From Limimaricola sp. G21655-S1 (GTDB lineage: Bacteria; Pseudomonadota; Alphaproteobacteria; Rhodobacterales; Rhodobacteraceae): a DNA stretch of 64,000 nucleotides. The stretch is from contig NZ_JAPWGO010000008.1 of NCBI RefSeq assembly GCF_027213785.1, positions 64,308 to 128,307 of the forward strand, read 5' to 3'. The translations under genes and the position numbers were made by a program. The notes under the pieces were generated by a model. It saw only the letters and a program-made list of their open reading frames with translations, did no database searches and was not told the DNA's origin. Shown here piece after piece: positions 27,124-34,164 of the stretch. Within the stretch, counting starts at the first letter, position 1; every line of letters starts with the position of its first letter.

Positions 27124-27213
27124 CCGCAAACGGCGGAGAAAATGTCGCGGACCGCACGGCGTGAGAAACTTTCTTAACGCTTCGCGGTCATTCAGGGTCG
27201 ATCCGCAAAGGAT

Positions 27214-28164
27214 TCAGCTCTGCGCGGCGGGTTTACCGGCCTCGGCCTTGGCATCTTCCATGAGGGGGTCGTTCCTGGCGTCCTCGGGCTGCGGGTCGTG
27301 CTTGGCCTGACGCTCCATCTCGCTGTCGAACTCGGCGCCCATCAGCACGATGAAGGAGGACAGCCAGAGCCACATCAGCAGCACGATCACCCCGCCCAGC
27401 GCGCCGAACGTCTCGTTGTAGCCGCCGAAGTTGCGGACGTAGAAGGCGAAGCCCAGCGATCCCACCAGCCACAGCAGGCAGGCCAGCGCGGCGCCCGGCG
27501 TGATCCAGCGCCACTTCTTCTCACCCCGGTCGGGGCCGTAGCGGTAGAGGATGGCCAGCCCCAGTGCCACGAAGACCAGCAGCACGGGCCAGCGCACGAT
27601 GTTGATGATCAGCTCGGTCGTGGCGCCCCAGGGCAGCACGCCCAGCACGGCGGGCAGCAGCGCGGCGACCGCGACGATCAGCAGGAAGCCGAGGATCATG
27701 CCCAGCGTCAGTGCCAGCTTCACGAGGTTGAACTTCACCAGCCCGCGGCTCTCCTCGGCCTCGAAGGCGACGTTGAGCCCCTCCATCAGCGACTGCACGC
27801 CCTTGGAGGCCGAATAGATCGCGACGAGGATGCCGAAGACCGCGGCGAGGCCGAGACCGCCTTCCTCGGAGCCCGCGACCTCCTGCGCCTGACCCAGCAC
27901 GATCTCGGCGGCCTGCTGCGGCAGGAATCCGGAGAGGCTTTCGAGCTGGTTCACCACGGTCGAGGGTTCGAAGAACAGCCCGGCGATGGCCATGGCGGCG
28001 ACGATGCCGGGAAAGATCGCGAGCAGGCCGTAGAAGGCGCAACCGGCGGCGATCAGGCTGACATGGTCGTCGCCGATCTCGGAATAGACCCGCTTGAGGG
28101 TGGCGAACCAGCCCGGCTTGTTGATGTCGCCCGGATGGGCATCTGGGTTCTTCGCGTGCGCCAT
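27214..28164 (-). CDS. YihY/RBN-family inner membrane protein
   Basis: A 316-residue protein with about six membrane segments between residues 35 and 280 and a charged, low-complexity C-terminal tail. AAGCAFYGLLAIFPGIVA and YSASKGVQSLMEGLN are characteristic of the YihY/virulence factor BrkB family. The family was once called ribonuclease BN, but the proteins are membrane proteins of unknown function, possibly transporters. It lies between the ilv promoter and phoX and is divergent from phoX. Confidence 0.88.
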   Translation of the reverse strand: MAHAKNPDAHPGDINKPGWFATLKRVYSEIGDDHVSLIAAGCAFYGLLAIFPGIVAAMAIAGLFFEPSTVVNQLESLSGFLPQQAAEIVLGQAQEVAGSEEGGLGLAAVFGILVAIYSASKGVQSLMEGLNVAFEAEESRGLVKFNLVKLALTLGMILGFLLIVAVAALLPAVLGVLPWGATTELIINIVRWPVLLVFVALGLAILYRYGPDRGEKKWRWITPGAALACLLWLVGSLGFAFYVRNFGGYNETFGALGGVIVLLMWLWLSSFIVLMGAEFDSEMERQAKHDPQPEDARNDPLMEDAKAEAGKPAAQS

Positions 28165-28245
28165 GTCGGGCCTCCGATGATGTCTGTCGACACGTCAACG
28201 TGAAAGCACCGGGGCCGTTCCCGCGGGTTCCCGCCGAAACCGACC

Positions 28246-28274
28246 TTGATACAAAACTCTCACAAAACCGTCGC
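28246..28274 (+). promoter_or_regulatory. Pho box upstream of phoX
   Basis: Three heptamers, TTGATAC (28246), CTCTCAC (28257) and CCGTCGC (28268), stand at 11-bp spacing, each separated by AAAA. This matches the direct-repeat layout of PhoB sites (consensus CTGTCAC with A/T-rich spacers). It lies 64 bp before the phoX start codon. Confidence 0.65.
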
Positions 28275-28337
28275 ATCCCCTTCAAGGCCGGGCACTAGCA
28301 GGGCGGCACAAGCCGTCCGGCAACAAGGGGACATGCC

Positions 28338-30215
28338 ATGAAGCGCTTCAACATCAACAAGATCAGCTGGGACGAGCTCGATGAGCTGCGCCGGCCGACG
28401 CCCGAGACCACCGATTTCGACCGCGTCGTCGCGGGCGCGGTGTCGCGTCGCGGCTTCCTGTCGGGTCTGGTGGCCTTCGGCTCGGGTGCCGCCGTGATGG
28501 GCTCGGGCATGCTCAGGGGATCGACGGCGCTGGCGCAGGGGGCCTCGCGCTTCGCCTTCACCCCGATCGCGGCGCAGACCGATTTCACCATCCACGTCCC
28601 CGAGGGCTACGAGTGGAAGACCGTGGCGAGCTGGGGCGACCCGCTGTTCTCGGACGCGCCCGCCTTCGACCCGCAGACCGGCACCACGGTCGAGGGCCAG
28701 GCCCGCGCCTTCGGCGAGAACACCGACGGCATGGAGCTGTTCTCGATCGATGGCCGCGAGGTGATCGCGGTGAACCACGAATACGCCAATCTCGACATCA
28801 ACCTGCCGCAGAACGACGAGGGCGCGCCGGTCTCCGCCGATGACGTGCGCAAGATCCAGGACGCGCAGGGCGTGGCGGTGTTCGAGGTGGCCGAGGGCGA
28901 GAACGGCTGGGAGATCGTGATCGACAGCCCCTACAACCGCCGCATCACTCACAACACGCCGATGCGCATCGCGGGCCCCGCCGCCGGTCACGACCTGCTC
29001 AAGACCGAGGCCGATCCCACGGGCACCGAGGCGCTGGGCACTTTCAACAACTGCGGCGCCGGCCGCACGCCCTGGGGCACCTACCTGACCTGCGAAGAGA
29101 ACTTCAACGGCTACTTCGGCTCGACCGATGCGGCGTTCGAGCGCCCCGAGGGCTTCGACCGCTACGGCATCGAGCTGGAATCGGGCTACGACTACGAGAT
29201 GTTCGACGCCCGCTTCGACATCTCGAAGACCGCCAACGAGCCGAACCGCGCCGGCTACGTGGTCGAGATCGACCCCGCCGACGCCAGCTCGACCCCGGTG
29301 AAGCGCACCGCGCTGGGCCGCTTCAAGCACGAGAACGCCGAGGTGACGCTGGCCGCCGACAACCGCGTGGTGGTCTATCTGGGCGATGACGAGCGCGGCG
29401 AGTTCCTCTACCGCTACGTCTCGAACGGCACCTACGAGGAGGGCGGCGACACCTCGACGCTGCTCGATGACGGCCAGCTCTACGTGGCCCGGTTCCACGA
29501 GGACGGCACCGGCGAATGGCTGGCGCTGACCCCCGAGGCCACCGGCATGGATCGGGCGATGATCCACATCCACACCCGTCAGGCCGCCTCGGCCGTGGGC
29601 GCCACCACCATGGACCGCCCCGAATGGGTCGCGGTGAACCCGGCGAAGGCCGAGGCCTACTGCGCGCTCACCAACAACAAGAACCGCGCCGTGAAGCCCA
29701 ATGCGGGCGGCGACGAGACGCCGGTAGGCGGGCCGAACCCGCGGGCCGAGAACAATTACGGCCAGATCGTCCGCTGGCGCCCGACCGGCGAGGATCACGC
29801 CGCCGATGGCTTCGACTGGGATCTCTACGTGATGGCCGGCAACCCGGAGGTGCATGACGACGCCTATGCGGGCTCGGACAACGTCACCCCCGGCAACATG
29901 TTCAACAGCCCCGACGGGATGAAGTTCGACAGCCAGGGCATGCTGTGGATCCAGACCGACGGCGACGACAGCAACGAGGGCGACTTTGCCGGGATGGGCA
30001 ACAACCAGATGCTCTGCGGCGACCCGGAGACGGGCGAGATCGCGCGCTTCATGACCGGGCCGAACGGCTCCGAGGTCACCGGCGCGACCTTCTCCACCGA
30101 CCGGAAGACCATGTTCGTGGGTATCCAGCACCCGATGAACTTCCCCGACCCCGAGGCGCTGCCGCGCTCCTCGATCGTCGCGATCCGCCGCATCGACGGC
30201 GCCGTGATCGGCTGA
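28338..30215 (+). CDS. phoX: PhoX-family alkaline phosphatase, Tat-exported
   Basis: A 625-residue periplasmic phosphatase that releases phosphate from phosphomonoesters and uses an iron-calcium cofactor. The N-terminus has a twin-arginine signal (SRRGFLSG near residue 36, then a hydrophobic stretch and ALAQG). The conserved LTCEENFNGYF segment supplies the iron-binding Cys and a Glu. Further acidic and Thr-rich motifs of DUF839/PhoX proteins follow, such as NMFNSPDGMKFDSQG. Length is standard. An AAGGGGA site precedes the ATG, a Pho box lies upstream and a strong terminator follows. Confidence 0.93.
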   Translation: MKRFNINKISWDELDELRRPTPETTDFDRVVAGAVSRRGFLSGLVAFGSGAAVMGSGMLRGSTALAQGASRFAFTPIAAQTDFTIHVPEGYEWKTVASWGDPLFSDAPAFDPQTGTTVEGQARAFGENTDGMELFSIDGREVIAVNHEYANLDINLPQNDEGAPVSADDVRKIQDAQGVAVFEVAEGENGWEIVIDSPYNRRITHNTPMRIAGPAAGHDLLKTEADPTGTEALGTFNNCGAGRTPWGTYLTCEENFNGYFGSTDAAFERPEGFDRYGIELESGYDYEMFDARFDISKTANEPNRAGYVVEIDPADASSTPVKRTALGRFKHENAEVTLAADNRVVVYLGDDERGEFLYRYVSNGTYEEGGDTSTLLDDGQLYVARFHEDGTGEWLALTPEATGMDRAMIHIHTRQAASAVGATTMDRPEWVAVNPAKAEAYCALTNNKNRAVKPNAGGDETPVGGPNPRAENNYGQIVRWRPTGEDHAADGFDWDLYVMAGNPEVHDDAYAGSDNVTPGNMFNSPDGMKFDSQGMLWIQTDGDDSNEGDFAGMGNNQMLCGDPETGEIARFMTGPNGSEVTGATFSTDRKTMFVGIQHPMNFPDPEALPRSSIVAIRRIDGAVIG

Positions 30216-30239
30216 TCGATCCGCCGATCGGCGAGGTGG

Positions 30240-30271
30240 GGGCGGCCCGGAGCGATCCGGGCCGCCCTTTT
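30240..30271 (+). terminator. intrinsic terminator after phoX
   Basis: GGGCGGCCCGG (30240-30250) and CCGGGCCGCCC (30257-30267) form an 11-bp perfect stem with a 6-base loop, followed by TTTT. It isolates phoX from the GH13 gene. Confidence 0.85.
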
Positions 30272-30330
30272 CGCAGCCGCTCTCGCCGGGGCGGGCGCGC
30301 GGCCTAACTGGCGTGGAAAGGGAGGCCGCG

Positions 30331-31980
30331 ATGATCGACCTGTGGTACAAGAACGCCGTGATCTACTGTCTCGATGTCGAGACCTTCATGGATGCCAATG
30401 GCGACGGCATCGGCGATTTCAGGGGCCTGGCCGACCGGCTCGATCATATCGAGGGGCTGGGCGCCACGGCGATCTGGCTCAATCCGTTCTACCCGACGCC
30501 GAACCGCGACAACGGCTACGACATCACCGATTTCTACGGCATCGATCCGCGATCGGGCAATGCGGGCGACTTCGTGGGCTTCGCCCGCGCCGCCGCCGAT
30601 CGCGGGCTCAAGGTGATCGTCGATCTGGTGGTCAATCACTGCTCGATCGATCACCCGTGGTTCCAGTCGGCCCGCTCCGACCCCGAGAGCCCCTATCGCG
30701 ACTGGTTCGTCTGGTCCGAGGAGAAGCCCGAGGACATCACCGACGGCATCATCTTTCCCGGCGTGCAGGAGGCGGTCTGGAGCTGGGACGAGCAGGCCGG
30801 GGCGTGGTACCTGCACCGCTTCTACGAGCATCAGGCCGATTTCAACATCGCCAACCCGGCGGTGCGCGAGGAGATCCTGAAGATCATGGGCTACTGGCTC
30901 GAGCTGGGGGTCTGGGGGTTCCGGATCGACGCGGTGCCGTTCCTGGTCGAGTACAAGGGTCTCGACGAGGAGCCGGACCGCGATCCGCTGCTGCTCTTGT
31001 CGGAGATGCGCGATTTCCTGTCATGGCGGCGCGCCGGGGCGATCATGCTGGCCGAGGCCAACATCACCCGTGACAAGGCGCCCGAGTATTTCGGCGGCCG
31101 CGAGTTCGGCACCGACGAGCGAATGCACCTGATCCTCGACTTTCCGCTGAACCAAGCGCTGTTCCTGGCGCTGGCCCGGTCGCAGGCGGCGCCGATCGTC
31201 GAGGCGCTGGGCTCGCGTCCCAGAGAGGCGCCCGATCAGGCGCAATGGGCCACCTTCCTGCGCAACCACGACGAGTTGTCGCTCGACAAGCTCTCGGAGG
31301 CGGAACGGCAGGAGGTGTTCGACGCCTTCGGTCCCGATGAGGAGATGCAGCTCTACGGGCGCGGGCTGCGGCGCCGCCTCGCGCCGATGCTGGGCGACAT
31401 CGACCGGGTGGCGCTGGCGCAGTCGCTCCTGTTCGCGCTGCCGGGCACGCCGGTGATGTGGTATGGCGACGAGATCGGGCAGGGCGAGGACCTGTCGCTG
31501 TCCGAGCGCAACGCCGTGCGCACGCCGATGCAATGGGCCGACGAGCATCGGGCCGGTTTCTCGCGCGCGGATTGCGACCCGGTGCGGCCGCTGGTCGAGG
31601 ACGGGCCGTTCGGCTTTCACGAGACCTCGGTCGCGGCGCAGCGCGGTCGCCCCGGCAGCCTGCTGACCCGGGTGCAGCAACTGGTGCGCTGCCGTCGCGC
31701 CTGTCCCGAGATCGGCTGGGGCGACACGGCGGTCATCGACGGCCTGCCCGAAGCGGTGCTGGGGCTGGTGTCGTCCTGGCGCGGCTCGCGGGTGCTGACG
31801 CTGCACAACCTGTCGGAGAAGGACGTGACCTGCGCCCCGAAGATCGAGGGGGCGAGCCATCTCGTGGCGCTGCTCGGCGGGCCGGACGAGGCGACCGGCG
31901 ACCCGCTCGCGCCCGGCGACGAGATCGCGCTGCCGGGCCGTGGCTATCGCTGGTTCAGGATCGACGGCGAGCGGGCCTGA
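30331..31980 (+). CDS. GH13 glycosidase, trehalose synthase/alpha-amylase-like
   Basis: A 549-residue cytoplasmic alpha-glucan enzyme. The GH13 regions are clear: VIVDLVVNHCS, FRIDAVPFL (nucleophile Asp near residue 199), MLAEANI (acid/base Glu) and LRNHDEL (third Asp). The N-terminus YKNAVIYCLDVETFMDANGDGIGDF resembles maltose alpha-D-glucosyltransferase (trehalose synthase), but the maltokinase domain of the long forms is absent. The start at 30331 follows AAGGGAGG; a GTG at 30313 is weaker. It is a single gene without visible trehalose partners, so hydrolysis of a small glucoside is equally possible. Confidence 0.85.
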   Translation: MIDLWYKNAVIYCLDVETFMDANGDGIGDFRGLADRLDHIEGLGATAIWLNPFYPTPNRDNGYDITDFYGIDPRSGNAGDFVGFARAAADRGLKVIVDLVVNHCSIDHPWFQSARSDPESPYRDWFVWSEEKPEDITDGIIFPGVQEAVWSWDEQAGAWYLHRFYEHQADFNIANPAVREEILKIMGYWLELGVWGFRIDAVPFLVEYKGLDEEPDRDPLLLLSEMRDFLSWRRAGAIMLAEANITRDKAPEYFGGREFGTDERMHLILDFPLNQALFLALARSQAAPIVEALGSRPREAPDQAQWATFLRNHDELSLDKLSEAERQEVFDAFGPDEEMQLYGRGLRRRLAPMLGDIDRVALAQSLLFALPGTPVMWYGDEIGQGEDLSLSERNAVRTPMQWADEHRAGFSRADCDPVRPLVEDGPFGFHETSVAAQRGRPGSLLTRVQQLVRCRRACPEIGWGDTAVIDGLPEAVLGLVSSWRGSRVLTLHNLSEKDVTCAPKIEGASHLVALLGGPDEATGDPLAPGDEIALPGRGYRWFRIDGERA

Positions 31981-32003
31981 GGGCCCGTCCGCGACGCGGC
32001 GGT

Positions 32004-32843
32004 TCAGCCGCTGGTGACCGGGCGAGTGTCGGGCAGGGTGATGCGCGCCACCTGTTCGGAGATCGGCGCCACCGAGAGCGGATGCGTCTCGGCGGAATAA
32101 TCGTCGCGGTCGCCCATCGGCTGCCAGCGGCCGCCACGGTAGAGTTCCAGCGCCGCGAAGCGCGCCTTGTAATCCATCTTCGGGCTGCCGGGCACCCAGT
32201 AGCCGAGATAGACGTAGGGCAGCCCCATCTCCTGGGCGATGCGCACGTGGTCGAGGATCACATGGGTGCCGAGCGAGCGGCGGTCCTCGGCCGGGTCGAA
32301 GAAGGAATAGACCATCGACAGCCCGTCATCGAGGATGTCGGTCAGGCAGACCGCGCGCAGCCCGTGGCGCGCGTCATGCGCGGCCTCGGGATCGGTGTAT
32401 TCCACCAGCCGCGAGCGCACCGGCGTCTCCTCGACCATCGCGGCGAATTCGAACATGTCCATGTCGGCCATGCCGCCGGTCGCGTGGCGGCTGTCGAGAT
32501 AGTCGCGAAACAGCGCGTATTGCTCCTCGGTGGCCCAGGGCGAGGTGGCGCGGCGCGCGAGGTCGCGGTTGCGCTTGAGCACGCGGCTCTGGCTGCGCGA
32601 CGGGGTGAAGCGGTTCACGTCGATCCGGGCCGAGAGGCAGGCGGTGCATTCGGCGCAGGAGGGGCGGTAGAGCACGTTCTGGCTGCGCCGGAAGCCCTGC
32701 TTCGACAGCGCGTCGTTGAGCTTCTCGGCCTGCTCGCCTTGCAGCGCGGTGAACAACTTCCGCTCCATCCTGTCCGCCAGATAGGGGCAGGGCTGTGGGG
32801 CCGTCACGTAGAACTGCGGCGCGAAGGGCAGTGAATGGCGCAT
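32004..32843 (-). CDS. bpt: aspartate/glutamate leucyltransferase (arginyl-tRNA--protein transferase family)
   Basis: A 279-residue transferase that moves an amino acid from aminoacyl-tRNA to N-terminal Asp or Glu, producing N-degrons for ClpAP. The N-terminal ATE domain has [17 protein letters not shown] and [11 protein letters not shown] with the conserved Cys set. The C-terminal domain has [18 protein letters not shown]. Alphaproteobacterial members are leucyl-specific Bpt enzymes. The start codon directly follows a hairpin and five T residues, and the best ribosome site lies within that hairpin loop, an unusual arrangement. Confidence 0.92.
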   Translation of the reverse strand: MRHSLPFAPQFYVTAPQPCPYLADRMERKLFTALQGEQAEKLNDALSKQGFRRSQNVLYRPSCAECTACLSARIDVNRFTPSRSQSRVLKRNRDLARRATSPWATEEQYALFRDYLDSRHATGGMADMDMFEFAAMVEETPVRSRLVEYTDPEAAHDARHGLRAVCLTDILDDGLSMVYSFFDPAEDRRSLGTHVILDHVRIAQEMGLPYVYLGYWVPGSPKMDYKARFAALELYRGGRWQPMGDRDDYSAETHPLSVAPISEQVARITLPDTRPVTSG

Positions 32844-32872
32844 AAAAAGGGCTCGGGCTCCTTGTCCCGAGC
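32844..32872 (-). promoter_or_regulatory. terminator-like hairpin ending at the bpt start codon
   Basis: On the minus strand GCTCGGG (32872-32866), loop ACAAGGAG and CCCGAGC (32857-32851) are followed by CC, TTTTT (32848-32844) and then the ATG at 32843. The loop contains AAGGAG, the only good ribosome-binding sequence. The element could terminate the upstream RDD transcript and also limit bpt translation. Confidence 0.6.
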
Positions 32873-32976
32873 AAAGCTAGCGCCCGACCGGGCACCTGCC
32901 AAGTCCCCGAAGGGACATGACGCGCGGTTGCCCGCACGGCTTGTCCGGCCGGGTTGTCCGACCGGACCCCGTGATG

Positions 32977-33438
32977 TCAGCGGCGGCGGCGCAGCGCCGT
33001 GGTGGCCAGCACGCTGTCGGTCAGGCCCTGACCATGCGGCGTCAGCAGCATCATCGCCATCGAGACCAGCTGCAGCGGGAACACCATCATCGACACGGCA
33101 TAGCCGGTGGTGTGCAGGAAGGCCTGCGTGGTGTCGAGCGGCCGGTCGTCGCCGTCGCGCAGTTCGATCGCCATCAGCCGCATGCCCCAGGTGGCCGAGC
33201 CCGAGGCGATCGTGGCGACCCGGTAGACGAAGCCCACCACCATCATCATCAGCGGAAAGAAGAACAGCCCGACAAAGGCGGTGAGCGGCACCAGAAGCGC
33301 GGAGATCACCGCGATCACGGTAACGTCGACGAGCCAGGCGATGCCGCGCTTGAGCGCAACGCCGTCATAGCATTCGGGGCTCGTCTCGGGGTCGGGCAGG
33401 CCGCGCAGTCGGGCGGCGAATGTCGGGGTGGCGGTCAT
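32977..33438 (-). CDS. RDD-family membrane protein
   Basis: A 153-residue inner-membrane protein with three to four hydrophobic segments. It begins with KRGIAWLVDVTVIAV, which carries the Arg-Asp pattern of the family, and SATWGMRLMAIELRDGDDRPL connects helices. RDD proteins are poorly understood; some act in ion transport. It is 79 bp downstream of the DUF2852 gene. The hairpin at the bpt start may be its terminator. Confidence 0.85.
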   Translation of the reverse strand: MTATPTFAARLRGLPDPETSPECYDGVALKRGIAWLVDVTVIAVISALLVPLTAFVGLFFFPLMMMVVGFVYRVATIASGSATWGMRLMAIELRDGDDRPLDTTQAFLHTTGYAVSMMVFPLQLVSMAMMLLTPHGQGLTDSVLATTALRRRR

Positions 33439-33479
33439 GTCGCGATCCTCTCATGCGGGGCGGGTGGGTGGCAAGGGTG

Positions 33480-33499
33480 GCGGCCCCCGAAGGGGCCGC
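33480..33499 (-). terminator. hairpin after the DUF2852 gene
   Basis: GCGGCCCC and GGGGCCGC form an 8-bp stem around CGAA between the DUF2852 and RDD genes. No U-run follows, so it may only slow transcription or stabilise mRNA. Confidence 0.35.
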
Positions 33500-33517
33500 G
33501 CGGGGCTGGCGTCGCGG

Positions 33518-33976
33518 TCAGGCCGCGTCCTTGTCGCCATTGCCGTTCTCGTCGTCCTCGCGGGCGGCGCGGGCCTTGGCGGCGCGGTCTTCCATGAACT
33601 GGTCGAACTCGGCCTTGTCCTTGGCCTCGCGCAGCCGCTCGAGGAAGCTCTCGAAGGCGCGCTGCTCCTCTTCGAGCCGGCGCAGCGTCTCGGCCTTGTA
33701 GGCGTCGAAGGCGGTGTTGCCCGAGGAACGCATGGCGGTGAAGGGCGAGACGCGGGCACCGCGGCTGCGGCAGGTTTTGCTGAACATGCGTTTGCTCCAG
33801 ATCATGTAGGCGAGGATGGCGAGGCCCAGGGGCCAGAAGGCGATGAAGCCAAGCACCATGGCGGCGATCCAGGCGGGCTTGCCACGGGCGTCGAGCCAGT
33901 TCTCGGCGCGGACGAGCCAGTCCTTGAACCCGGGGCGCCCGACGTGGCGTGACAGGGGCATGTCGGTCGTGGACAT
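33518..33976 (-). CDS. DUF2852 protein
   Basis: A 152-residue protein with one or two membrane segments at about residues 35-60 (AWIAAMVLGFIAFWPLGLAILAYMIW). A Cys/Arg-rich turn and a long charged helix (about 85-140) with coiled-coil character follow, ending in an acidic tail. This is the layout of DUF2852, a family of unknown function largely confined to alphaproteobacteria. Two near-identical inverted repeats lie in its upstream region, so it is probably under a dedicated regulator. Confidence 0.82.
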   Translation of the reverse strand: MSTTDMPLSRHVGRPGFKDWLVRAENWLDARGKPAWIAAMVLGFIAFWPLGLAILAYMIWSKRMFSKTCRSRGARVSPFTAMRSSGNTAFDAYKAETLRRLEEEQRAFESFLERLREAKDKAEFDQFMEDRAAKARAAREDDENGNGDKDAA

Positions 33977-34021
33977 CGAGGAACTCCTTCGTGGAAGGGG
34001 CCCGTCTGCCGGGCCGGTGGA

Positions 34022-34040
34022 ATGTGAATGTGCTTCACAT
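34022..34040. promoter_or_regulatory. inverted repeat operator 1 between DUF2852 and glnE
   Basis: ATGTGAA-TGTGC-TTCACAT is a perfect 7+7 dyad. Its centre is 55 bp upstream of the DUF2852 start codon and about 134 bp upstream of glnE. A second, one-mismatch copy lies 59 bp away. Confidence 0.65.
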
Positions 34041-34080
34041 TACCGCAGATGGGCGGGGCGAAGCGCCACTTCAAGGGGTG

Positions 34081-34099
34081 ATGTGAACAAGATTAACAT
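34081..34099. promoter_or_regulatory. inverted repeat operator 2 between DUF2852 and glnE
   Basis: ATGTGAA-CAAGA-TTAACAT repeats the dyad at 34022 with one mismatch and the same 5-base spacer. Its centre is about 75 bp upstream of the glnE start codon and 114 bp upstream of DUF2852. Confidence 0.6.
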
Positions 34100-34164
34100 T
34101 TTTCGCGCGGGCCCGGCGCGGCTGGCCGATTGACGGCCCCCGCGCGGCGCGCCACGGTCCGGTC

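Noticed and set aside
21900-27164. 1754-codon plus-strand frame across selO, the nucleoside hydrolase and the ilv genes
   Set aside because: It spans several clear minus-strand genes and their promoters and has the composition of an antisense shadow.
28260-30350. 696-codon minus-strand frame opposite phoX
   Set aside because: Val/His/Gly-rich shadow; phoX has a signal peptide, Pho box and terminator.
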